Origin: JAOAJF01 sp046295675
Lineage (GTDB): Archaea > Micrarchaeota > Micrarchaeia > Anstonellales > Anstonellaceae
Assembly: GCA_046295675.1 (NCBI GenBank)
Contig: JBKBMW010000035.1
Location: 1 to 7,758, forward strand
Direction: 5' to 3'
Length of the DNA: 7,758 nt
Shown: positions 1-5,555 of the stretch, one piece after another
How positions within the stretch are numbered: the first letter of the stretch is position 1
Layout: every line of letters starts with the position of its first letter
Notes under the pieces: model-generated
Told to the model about the DNA's origin: nothing
Database searches by the model: none
Seen by the model: the letters and a program-made list of their open reading frames with translations, nothing else
Position numbers and translations under genes: made by a program

Positions 1-1030
1 GTTCTATTGTAAGAAGGTAAGTGTCATTTGATTCTATAGCTTTGGCATAAACTTTTTGCACTATTCCTTTTCTTGGTTCAGATATTTCCACTTTTACATT
101 ATAACAAGACTCCCCAATATAAGTTATATTTGGTTTGCTTATACTAAGCAATTGAGGGATGGTTAGGCGAAAATTTTGCGAGGAATTTGAAAGGTTGATT
201 TGATTGCTTAAAATTTGGTCTGCGTAGAGATAATAAATATTTAGATTTTCAAAAGGTGAGAAAGTAAGATATATCATACCAAAAGAATCAGTGAAATAAG
301 TGGAGTTTGTTTTTGTTTCATTAAATGAAATAATAACTGGTTTGTAAGCATAAGGTTTTTTGTCTGAAGTGCCAATATGGATTTTTGTGATATTAAAAAA
401 TGAAGTGTTAAATTTGATTGGAACACTAAAAGTAAAGGGATAATTTATTTTTGCAACCAAACTTTCATTGGGAAAAAAATCAAAGTAAGTAGTGGAATTT
501 TGATATTCTAAAAAACCTTCTACTTTGCTATTTTTTGGAAAGCGCACTGTAATATAGCCATTTTTATCTGTTTTAGAATAATAAAGGTATGGTCTAAAAA
601 ACCAAAAATGTGCATTATTTACTGGTTTATTTGATTGAAAAACACCTATTTTATGCACCAAAAGTTCTATAGGAAGATCTACATCATAAAAAGAAGATTT
701 TGAGTATGGATTAAAGGAGAGGACTTTTTTTCCAGAGATTTGAGGATGGTAATAATAAAGACTTAAATAATTTGATGGAGTGGAATTAAAATCAAAATCC
801 AATTTTGCTACCCATTGTCCGTTTTGATCTGAAATACCTTCGATGTTTCTACTCACTAAAGTCTCGTTTACAAATTCTTGATAACTTAAAAGAAGATAAA
901 CATTTTCAACTGGAAGCTTGTTTTTGTCATAGAGATTAATAAAAACAGTACTAGTTAATTGCTCCTGCCCAAAAATGGATAGAGTAAGAAATAATATAAA
1001 TATAAAAAAAACAAAAAAATTAATTTTCAT
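1..1030 (-). CDS. Secreted surface protein with repeated beta-sandwich-like modules, N-terminal part (runs off left edge)
   Basis: An uninterrupted frame of 343 codons runs from ATG at 1030 to the window edge, with no stop seen. Residues 1-21 form a signal peptide: Lys near the start, then a Phe/Ile/Leu-rich core ending around SIFG. The rest is rich in Asn, Ser, Thr, Tyr and Phe, as in beta-rich exported proteins. At least three modules look alike, each with an Asp-x-x-Gly turn followed by alternating hydrophobic residues: SDQNGQW near 67-73, TDKNGYI near 154-160 and TDSFGMIYL near 247-255. These resemble carboxypeptidase-regulatory or Ig-like folds. Twelve N-x-S/T sequons are spread from N55 to N335, suggesting N-glycosylation outside the cell. 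No catalytic motif is visible. A surface or adhesive role is inferred, and the exact family is not recognised. A TATA-like box centred about 26 bp before the ATG, with no ribosome-binding site, supports a leaderless start at 1030. Confidence 0.8.
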   Translation of the reverse strand, partial: MKINFFVFFIFILFLTLSIFGQEQLTSTVFINLYDKNKLPVENVYLLLSYQEFVNETLVSRNIEGISDQNGQWVAKLDFDFNSTPSNYLSLYYYHPQISGKKVLSFNPYSKSSFYDVDLPIELLVHKIGVFQSNKPVNNAHFWFFRPYLYYSKTDKNGYITVRFPKNSKVEGFLEYQNSTTYFDFFPNESLVAKINYPFTFSVPIKFNTSFFNITKIHIGTSDKKPYAYKPVIISFNETKTNSTYFTDSFGMIYLTFSPFENLNIYYLYADQILSNQINLSNSSQNFRLTIPQLLSISKPNITYIGESCYNVKVEISEPRKGIVQKVYAKAIESNDTYLLTIE

Positions 1031-1052
1031 AGTTAAAATAAAAACAAAGGAG

Positions 1053-1060
1053 ATTTAAAA
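1053..1060 (-). promoter_or_regulatory. Box A (TATA-like element) for the surface-protein gene
   Basis: Read on the minus strand this is TTTTAAAT. Its centre (about 1056.5) lies 26.5 bp upstream of the A of the ATG at 1030, the normal archaeal distance from box A to the transcription start. The transcript would therefore begin at the start codon. A second TATA-like stretch at 1077-1084 could also drive this gene, with a leader of about 24 nt, but no Shine-Dalgarno is present in that leader. Confidence 0.45.
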
Positions 1061-1076
1061 TGCTTTTTTTATTAAT

Positions 1077-1085
1077 ATTATAAAT
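1077..1085 (+). promoter_or_regulatory. Box A (TATA-like element) for the tRNA-Arg gene
   Basis: The sequence ATTATAAAT sits in a very AT-rich patch. Its centre, about 1081, is 25 bp before the first base of the tRNA at 1106. That matches the spacing of the protein-gene boxes here and suggests initiation at or within a few bases of G1 of the tRNA. An overlapping alternative, TAATATTA near 1073-1080, would place the start about 3 nt upstream, so a leader of zero to a few bases cannot be resolved from sequence alone. Confidence 0.45.
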
Positions 1086-1105
1086 GAATTATAACTGATT
1101 ATAGA

Positions 1106-1180
1106 GGGCTCGTAGCTCAGCTTGGATAGAGCGGCACTCTCCTAAGGTGAAGGTCGGGGGTTCAAATCCCCCCGAGCCCG
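1106..1180 (+). tRNA. tRNA-Arg (anticodon CCU, reads AGG)
   Basis: A complete cloverleaf of 75 nt. The acceptor stem GGGCTCG pairs perfectly with CGAGCCC, with discriminator G at 1180. The D stem is GCTC/GAGC with G18-G19 in the loop. The anticodon loop is CTCCTAA with CCT at 1141-1143, U33 before it and A37 after it. The variable region is AGGTC. The T stem is GGGGG/CCCCC around TTCAAAT. No intron is present and CCA is not encoded, so it must be added after transcription. The anticodon stem is imperfect: its top position is G27-A43, a mismatch, and its bottom is a U31-G39 wobble. G26 is present, with G10-C25, C11-G24 and a 5-nt variable region, the features reported to allow full dimethylation by archaeal Trm1; a trm1 gene lies further along the window. 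Confidence 0.96.
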
Positions 1181-1202
1181 AATAAAACAGAGTGCTTTTG
1201 GA

Positions 1203-1210
1203 TTTTTTTT
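1203..1210 (+). terminator. T-run terminator after tRNA-Arg
   Basis: Eight consecutive T residues begin 22 nt after the tRNA 3' end. Archaeal RNA polymerase terminates at such T tracts without needing a hairpin. The tract lies just before the 3' end of the convergent DUF2085 gene. Confidence 0.55.
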
Positions 1211-1222
1211 CTTATTCAAAAT

Positions 1223-1804
1223 TTATCTAAAACTTTTGAAAAACTCATTTAATAGAGGAATTGCATAAAAAGAACAAACAAAACCAGCTAAAGCACCAGT
1301 GGTTAACCTAATAATGTTTGAACTCTCCCAAAATCCTAAGAATTGTGCTCCACCATCTATCCCAACAGGAAGCAATGCTAAAAATAAAATTATTTTTGGA
1401 GGCAAAGAAGAATTTGATAAATTTTTTCTATTTAAAAATCCCCAAACAATTGCCCCTATCAAAATGGAGAAATATATTCCGATATCCCTGGAACAAACTG
1501 GGAATTTATAACCCAAAAATCCATCCTTAAGTACTGTTTGTGTTTTAGTATATTCCAGATATGAACTATTGTAAGTGCAATCTGAAATTGAATTATTAAA
1601 AATACAATAAGAACGAGAATTTAATTGATGACAAGCAAATGAAAATCCAAAATAAAGCCCATTTGCTACCTCGTTAAAACCAAGCATTAAAAGGATAGGA
1701 GTTAAAAAAATAAGAATATTGAAAAAAAAAATTGTTCCAAAAAAAATCCAAAAACCAATACCATTTATTTTTATTAATTTCTTTAAAAAATTTGTTTTAA
1801 CCAT
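1223..1804 (-). CDS. DUF2085 family integral membrane protein
   Basis: This 193-residue protein has the pattern I associate with DUF2085, a family of unknown function. About four hydrophobic segments are visible: roughly 16-42, 107-124, 137-157 and 164-186. Conserved-looking polar positions are C58-H59-Q60 followed by R64-S65; FPVCSRDIGIY with C104, R106 and D107; and GIDGGAQFLGFWESSNIIRL with D150, Q154, E160, S161 and R166, then T169-G170. Cys, His, Asp and Arg next to membrane segments suggest a metal site or a membrane enzyme rather than a simple anchor, but that is inference. The loop between segments 1 and 2 contains extra Cys residues (C67, C76) and possible sequons. It is the last gene of the trm1-HMG-CoA reductase operon, 15 nt after the reductase stop, so a role in isoprenoid or lipid metabolism is possible but unproven. 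No Shine-Dalgarno precedes the ATG at 1804. Confidence 0.82.
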   Translation of the reverse strand: MVKTNFLKKLIKINGIGFWIFFGTIFFFNILIFLTPILLMLGFNEVANGLYFGFSFACHQLNSRSYCIFNNSISDCTYNSSYLEYTKTQTVLKDGFLGYKFPVCSRDIGIYFSILIGAIVWGFLNRKNLSNSSLPPKIILFLALLPVGIDGGAQFLGFWESSNIIRLTTGALAGFVCSFYAIPLLNEFFKSFR

Positions 1805-1819
1805 ATAAAAACCATAACT

Positions 1820-3106
1820 TTACTTTATCTTTTCTTCTTTTAAAAGCTTAAAACCTTCTGCAGCCCCTTCTAGAGAAATTTTTGAATTGCTTACCATCCA
1901 CTCCACTACTTTATTTACATATTCAGGAGGTACTCCTACAGAAACTGCCAAATGCCTTGCATGTAATTTCATATGCCCTTTTTGAATTCCTTCTAAAGCC
2001 AATGCACGCAAGGCAGCAAAATTTTGAGCTAATCCCACAGCAGATAAAACCTGTGCTAATTCTCCTGCATTTTGTACTCCTAAAATTTTTAGAGAGATTT
2101 GGGCTGTTTTATTCAATGCAAGTGTTCCACCAACTACTCCTACAGCCAATGGAAGCAAAATTCTACCTTCTAAATCTCCATCCTGATTTTTGTTAAAATT
2201 AGTTAAAGCACCATTTTTTAAGGCAGAGTAAGTGTGGGCAGAAGCTTCAACTGCTCTCCAATCCTGTCCACAGGCCAGAAGTACTGCATCCACTCCGTTC
2301 ATCACACCTTTATTATGTGTTGCCCTTCTAAAGGGATCAGACATTGCAAGAGCCCAGCAATCCAAGATTGCCTCTATTCCTTCCTCTCCCCCACAATCAG
2401 AGGCTTTCCATACAGCAGTAGCAGATGCAACTCGATAGAGACAGAGATTGGATAGAATTCTTAATCTGATTTTTCCACCTACTAAATCCTGCAAAAAAGG
2501 AGCGATATTTTCTAAAATAGTGTTGATGGTGTTTGCGCCCATAGCATCTATAACATCTATTAAAAATTCTACTACAAGCATTTTTCCTCTTGCAGTATTT
2601 ACAATTTTTGGATAGCAATCCTTAACTCCTCCCCCGTACTTTTCAATACTTAAAGCATACTTTCTTGCCTCTTGCAAAATGGAAACCTTGTTTTTTAGAA
2701 TTAAATCTAATTTTTTTTCAATATCATTTACCTCAGATAGTTGGATTTGACCAATCATTATTGAACCGCTATAACTTGTTTTAAATCCACCTGTTTTAGA
2801 GGCAAGTTTAGCACCATAACTGGCAGCAGCAACTACTGAAGGCTCCTCGATAGCCATTGGCACCAAAACTTCTCTTGAGTTTATAATAAAATGAGGTGCA
2901 ACTGAAAAAGGTAAACCAATAGTACCAATAACATTTTCAGAAATCTTATCTGCTTTCTCCACATCAAGTGGACCAGATGAGCTTAATATTTTTATCTCTT
3001 CTTCGGTAAGATTTGCAAATTCTTGGACTTTTTTCAATCTTTCTTTTATAGACAATTGATAAAACCCCGACCATTTATCTTTTTCTTTGTTTTCTTTTTC
3101 AGACAT
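1820..3106 (-). CDS. hmgA: Hydroxymethylglutaryl-CoA reductase, class II (Pseudomonas mevalonii type)
   Basis: The enzyme reduces HMG-CoA to mevalonate, the committed step towards archaeal isoprenoid ether lipids. The 428 residues align end to end with the short, soluble class II enzymes and lack the membrane domain of eukaryotic class I. All four catalytic residues are visible: Glu88 in EEPSVVAAA, Lys266 in THNKGVMNG, Asp282 in GQDWRAVEA and His382 in GHMKLHARH. ENVIGTIGLPFSVA (58-71), DAMGANTIN (187-195) and RLRILSNL (214-221) are also class II signatures. I chose ATG 3106; an in-frame GTG at 3115 would add three residues. The ATG start matches the P. mevalonii N terminus, and GTGGTG just before it may act as a weak ribosome-binding site. 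It is the middle gene of an operon, 15 nt from each neighbour. It is clearly richer in GC than trm1, and most archaea carry class I, so transfer is possible. It could run in the degradative direction, but the single-copy archaeal context favours biosynthesis. Confidence 0.95.
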   Translation of the reverse strand: MSEKENKEKDKWSGFYQLSIKERLKKVQEFANLTEEEIKILSSSGPLDVEKADKISENVIGTIGLPFSVAPHFIINSREVLVPMAIEEPSVVAAASYGAKLASKTGGFKTSYSGSIMIGQIQLSEVNDIEKKLDLILKNKVSILQEARKYALSIEKYGGGVKDCYPKIVNTARGKMLVVEFLIDVIDAMGANTINTILENIAPFLQDLVGGKIRLRILSNLCLYRVASATAVWKASDCGGEEGIEAILDCWALAMSDPFRRATHNKGVMNGVDAVLLACGQDWRAVEASAHTYSALKNGALTNFNKNQDGDLEGRILLPLAVGVVGGTLALNKTAQISLKILGVQNAGELAQVLSAVGLAQNFAALRALALEGIQKGHMKLHARHLAVSVGVPPEYVNKVVEWMVSNSKISLEGAAEGFKLLKEEKIK

Positions 3107-3121
3107 AAACACCACATCTTC

Positions 3122-4252
3122 TTAAAGATTTTGAGCTCCAGAATTTAAATTTTTAATTATTTCAATCAATTCTAAAACAGAAGCATTTGTTCTGATTGCT
3201 GTTTGAGAAAAGGTAGTACGAGATGCAAGAAAACCATGCTTTGCTAAATTCTCTAAAAGTTTATTTAGAGCTGGAGGCTTTAGTTTGTATTTTGAACAAA
3301 GAGAATGAATATCAAAATAGATATAAGGTACATTGATTTCTTCTTTAAAAGTTAATAAAAATTTTTCAAGTTCTTTTGATTGAAGAAATTTTTTTGTTTT
3401 ATAGTTTTTTATCATCTTTTCTAAAATATTTTTTTTAGCTAAATCCCCTCCCCATAAAGGACCTGCATAAGATAAAGTTTTTCCGCAAACAGGGCAATAT
3501 TTTTCAAAGCCTGGTGTTGAAGAGAATGTTTGATAGAAGCAATTTTGGCAAAAAAGATAAAAAAAATTGGAATTTTTAACACTACTTATGGCTTTTGAAG
3601 CTGATTTTTCAATCTCTAAAAAAACTTTGAAAAAATGCAGAGAATAAAAAGTAAGATGAGGAATTATCCCCCAATCATATTTTGATGCTGTTTTGGCAAT
3701 AAACCCAAGCAAAATTCTTAATCCTATTTCATGACATACAAAATTATGAGCTGGTTTGGAATGATATATTTTTATACAAGCATTTTTATGAGCACCACAA
3801 AGAATAGCAGTATCCGTTGCAGTTATGGAGATAAATCTTCTTTTTTGTTTCCAATCAGCCCAAAAAACAGAATCTAGATAGTAAGCTGGGCTTCCAAATG
3901 GATCTATTTCACAAAAATCAAAATTTTGATAGTTTGTAAAAAATTGATTGGAATTGCCTTCAAAAATTTCACCCTTGAGTTTGTTTAATTTTAGATTTTC
4001 TTTTGTATTTTTTATTGCTTTTTTACTTCTATCAAAAAAGATTAAACTTTTTACATTGTTATTTTCAAGTTTATAGCGTATTCCCCTTATTCCAGAAGCA
4101 CAAAAACCATCTATAAGGATGTTTATTTTCGGAAGAATACTAATCCATAAAGAAGAAATATCTCTGCAAGTTTTCATTTTTGGATTAAAAAAAACTCCAT
4201 CTAAAAGAATAATTTTTGATAAGCCTTCGTTTATTTGTTGCATAGATAACAT
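3122..4252 (-). CDS. trm1: tRNA (guanine(26)-N(2))-dimethyltransferase
   Basis: Trm1 uses S-adenosylmethionine to methylate N2 of G26 in tRNA, once or twice. Visible in order (numbered from ATG 4252): the N-terminal EG...VFFNPKM...RD block (9-31); SAM-binding DGFCASGIRGIR (48-59) and FFDRS (72-76); catalytic EIDPFGSPAYYLDS (115-128); ATDTAILCG (145-153); a zinc ribbon with C235, C238, C253 and C256; GPLWGGDLA (264-272); and the C-terminal AIRTNA (352-357). The 376-residue length is normal for archaeal Trm1. Start choice: the frame opens at TTG 4267, but ATG 4252 lies 25.5 bp from the centre of the only TATA box, so a leaderless start there is best. ATG 4243 is a weaker alternative. The N terminus is short compared with Pyrococcus Trm1 but keeps the EG motif. 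It is the first gene of the operon with the reductase and DUF2085, and divergent from the EPT-fold gene. Confidence 0.95.
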   Translation of the reverse strand: MLSMQQINEGLSKIILLDGVFFNPKMKTCRDISSLWISILPKINILIDGFCASGIRGIRYKLENNNVKSLIFFDRSKKAIKNTKENLKLNKLKGEIFEGNSNQFFTNYQNFDFCEIDPFGSPAYYLDSVFWADWKQKRRFISITATDTAILCGAHKNACIKIYHSKPAHNFVCHEIGLRILLGFIAKTASKYDWGIIPHLTFYSLHFFKVFLEIEKSASKAISSVKNSNFFYLFCQNCFYQTFSSTPGFEKYCPVCGKTLSYAGPLWGGDLAKKNILEKMIKNYKTKKFLQSKELEKFLLTFKEEINVPYIYFDIHSLCSKYKLKPPALNKLLENLAKHGFLASRTTFSQTAIRTNASVLELIEIIKNLNSGAQNL

Positions 4253-4273
4253 AACTATAGAAGACAAAAAAAG

Positions 4274-4281
4274 TTATAAAA
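4274..4281. promoter_or_regulatory. Single TATA box shared by trm1 (minus) and the EPT-fold gene (plus)
   Basis: The element reads TTATAAAA on plus and TTTTATAA on minus. It is the only TATA-like element in the 49-bp spacer. Its centre (4277.5) is 24.5 bp from the ATG at 4302 and 25.5 bp from the ATG at 4252, so in both directions transcription should start at or within 1-2 nt of the start codon. The A-rich flank at 4266-4273 gives a better BRE-like sequence for the plus direction, suggesting that direction may be stronger. Confidence 0.6.
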
Positions 4282-4301
4282 GGTAACATTGAGTTATTGA
4301 T

Positions 4302-5543
4302 ATGACAAATGCTATAATTGAAAAAAGTTTTTTGGAAGGGCAAATTATACCTACTGGTTTTGAAGAGATAGCATTTAGAACTATGATTTTTCTTGCTTTA
4401 AAAAATGGAGGAATAGTTGGAAATTCCCCAGATACAAAAAAAATAAATGAGATTATAGATGGATTAAATGAGTTTGGAGCAGATATCTTGTTCCAAGAAG
4501 GGAATGCGGATATATTCCCTATTAGAAAAGAAAAGGAAAAAGTAGACCTTAAAGGAAGTTTAATTGCCTCAAGGTTTTTAATACCACTTGGATTTTTTTT
4601 GAGTAAAAACATAACTTTTGAAAATATAAACCTACCAATTTTTGCAAGAAAGGCTTTATTTGATTATGCTAAAAGGGTAAATGTAAGAATTTTCGGAATA
4701 AAAAACTCCCTTAAAATAGATAGCTCAAAAAGTGAATTAAACAGATTGGAGTTTGAAAATATAGAGGGTTCTTTTTGGGCAGGAAGCTTTATTTTGGCTG
4801 CAGCATCTACTTCAACAGAATTCTTTGCAGATTTAGATGAATATGTAGCTTCCCAACCATCAATTTATCATACTGCTGCAACTTTTGATTTGCTTGATTA
4901 TGATTATAATTTTGAAGAAAACCAAAAAGTTTTTTATCTTTCATTAAAAAATTGGGATAAAGAAATTGAATTAGATATACCACCAAGCACAAAATTGGCA
5001 TCTTATTATAGTGCAGCTTTTTTACTTGCAGGAAAAGGAAAAGTTAAATGTAGCAAACTTTTTTATAAGGAGATTGAATTATTGAGAAGCATAGCAAAAG
5101 AGAATATAAATGAAAGAGAGGATGGTTTTGAAATAAAGGAACCACTTCAACAAATAGATTTTCCTTCTCAAATTGCACCCCAATCTTTTCCTTATTTTCT
5201 TCCAATTCTTTTTGTTCTTTGTAGTAGAGCAAAGAAAACTACAAAAATAGGGCCATTTGTTCCATACAGAAAAAAAAGATTGCAGGAATTGAAAGATTAT
5301 GCTAAAAGATTAAATGAGATTGGAGCAAAAATAGATTATATTGAACCATATTTTGAAATAAAACCTTCTAATTTTTATGGAGGAATAAGTGAAATAAATG
5401 ATGCTTATGAAGGAATGGCAATGACAATAGCAGGGCTTATTTCAAAATCAACTGTTAAACTAAAAAACATAGAAAAAATAATAGGACTGAACAAAAATTT
5501 TTTTGATGACCTAAAGACTTGCGGAGCAAAAATAGAACTTTGA
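4302..5543 (+). CDS. EPSP-synthase-fold (EPT family) protein with degenerate AroA active site; function unknown
   Basis: The 413 residues follow the whole length of 5-enolpyruvylshikimate-3-phosphate synthase: the G-x-I-x-P start with the strand and helix ending in DT (13-45), GSLIASRFL (85-93) in place of the GNSGT..R loop, GSFWAGSFILAAA (156-168) in place of SSQ..S.LL, ASYYSAAFLLAG (233-244), FPYFLPILFVL (296-306), YRKKRL (322-327) in place of KESDRL, and a C-terminal MAMTIAGL...NFFDDLKTCGAKI. The chemistry seems lost. By-eye alignment to E. coli AroA puts Glu at K22 (E21), Glu at S23 (E22), Tyr at D313 (Y298), Arg at E341 (R323), Gly at R386 (G371) and Gly at K411 (G395). Only the Arg counterparts R26, R91 and R326 remain. 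The frame is intact and both ends match the family, so it is unlikely to be a decaying gene. It could bind a phosphorylated ligand or be a new transferase; I do not assign aroA. Transcription is likely leaderless from the box shared with trm1. Confidence 0.75.
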   Translation: MTNAIIEKSFLEGQIIPTGFEEIAFRTMIFLALKNGGIVGNSPDTKKINEIIDGLNEFGADILFQEGNADIFPIRKEKEKVDLKGSLIASRFLIPLGFFLSKNITFENINLPIFARKALFDYAKRVNVRIFGIKNSLKIDSSKSELNRLEFENIEGSFWAGSFILAAASTSTEFFADLDEYVASQPSIYHTAATFDLLDYDYNFEENQKVFYLSLKNWDKEIELDIPPSTKLASYYSAAFLLAGKGKVKCSKLFYKEIELLRSIAKENINEREDGFEIKEPLQQIDFPSQIAPQSFPYFLPILFVLCSRAKKTTKIGPFVPYRKKRLQELKDYAKRLNEIGAKIDYIEPYFEIKPSNFYGGISEINDAYEGMAMTIAGLISKSTVKLKNIEKIIGLNKNFFDDLKTCGAKIEL

Positions 5544-5555
5544 TTTTTTATTTTT
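5544..5555 (+). terminator. T-rich terminator of the EPT-fold gene
   Basis: TTTTTTATTTTT starts directly after the TGA stop. Two T runs separated by one A form a typical archaeal terminator. It overlaps the last bases of the convergent EndoQ gene, whose stop is at 5554-5556. Confidence 0.5.

Noticed and set aside
1046..1083. AAAGGAG followed 7 nt later by ATG (1060) and a 7-codon reading frame ending in TAA, just before the tRNA
   Set aside because: It is a well-spaced Shine-Dalgarno-like sequence, but the peptide would be only seven hydrophobic residues, no promoter is placed for it, and the bases are better explained as the AT-rich promoter region of the minus-strand gene and the tRNA.
1106..1222. 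Possible integration site at the 3' end of the tRNA
   Set aside because: No repeat of the tRNA 3' end and no integrase gene are seen in the window.
1882..2455. Overlapping plus-strand open frames of about 70-100 codons inside the reductase gene
   Set aside because: They lie wholly antisense to a gene with full family conservation and show no family motifs, so they are shadows of its codon pattern.
4253..4267. TTG start at 4267 for trm1
   Set aside because: It would begin only about 10 bp from the TATA box centre, inside the promoter, so a transcript could not include it; ATG 4252 fits.
4274..4612. Minus-strand 112-codon frame over the start of the EPT-fold gene
   Set aside because: It is antisense to conserved coding sequence and overlaps the shared promoter; its composition is that of a reverse complement of AT-rich codons.
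4302..5543. Plain annotation as EPSP synthase (aroA)
   Set aside because: The fold matches, but the catalytic Lys, Asp and Glu positions are not conserved, so an enzymatic assignment would be misleading.
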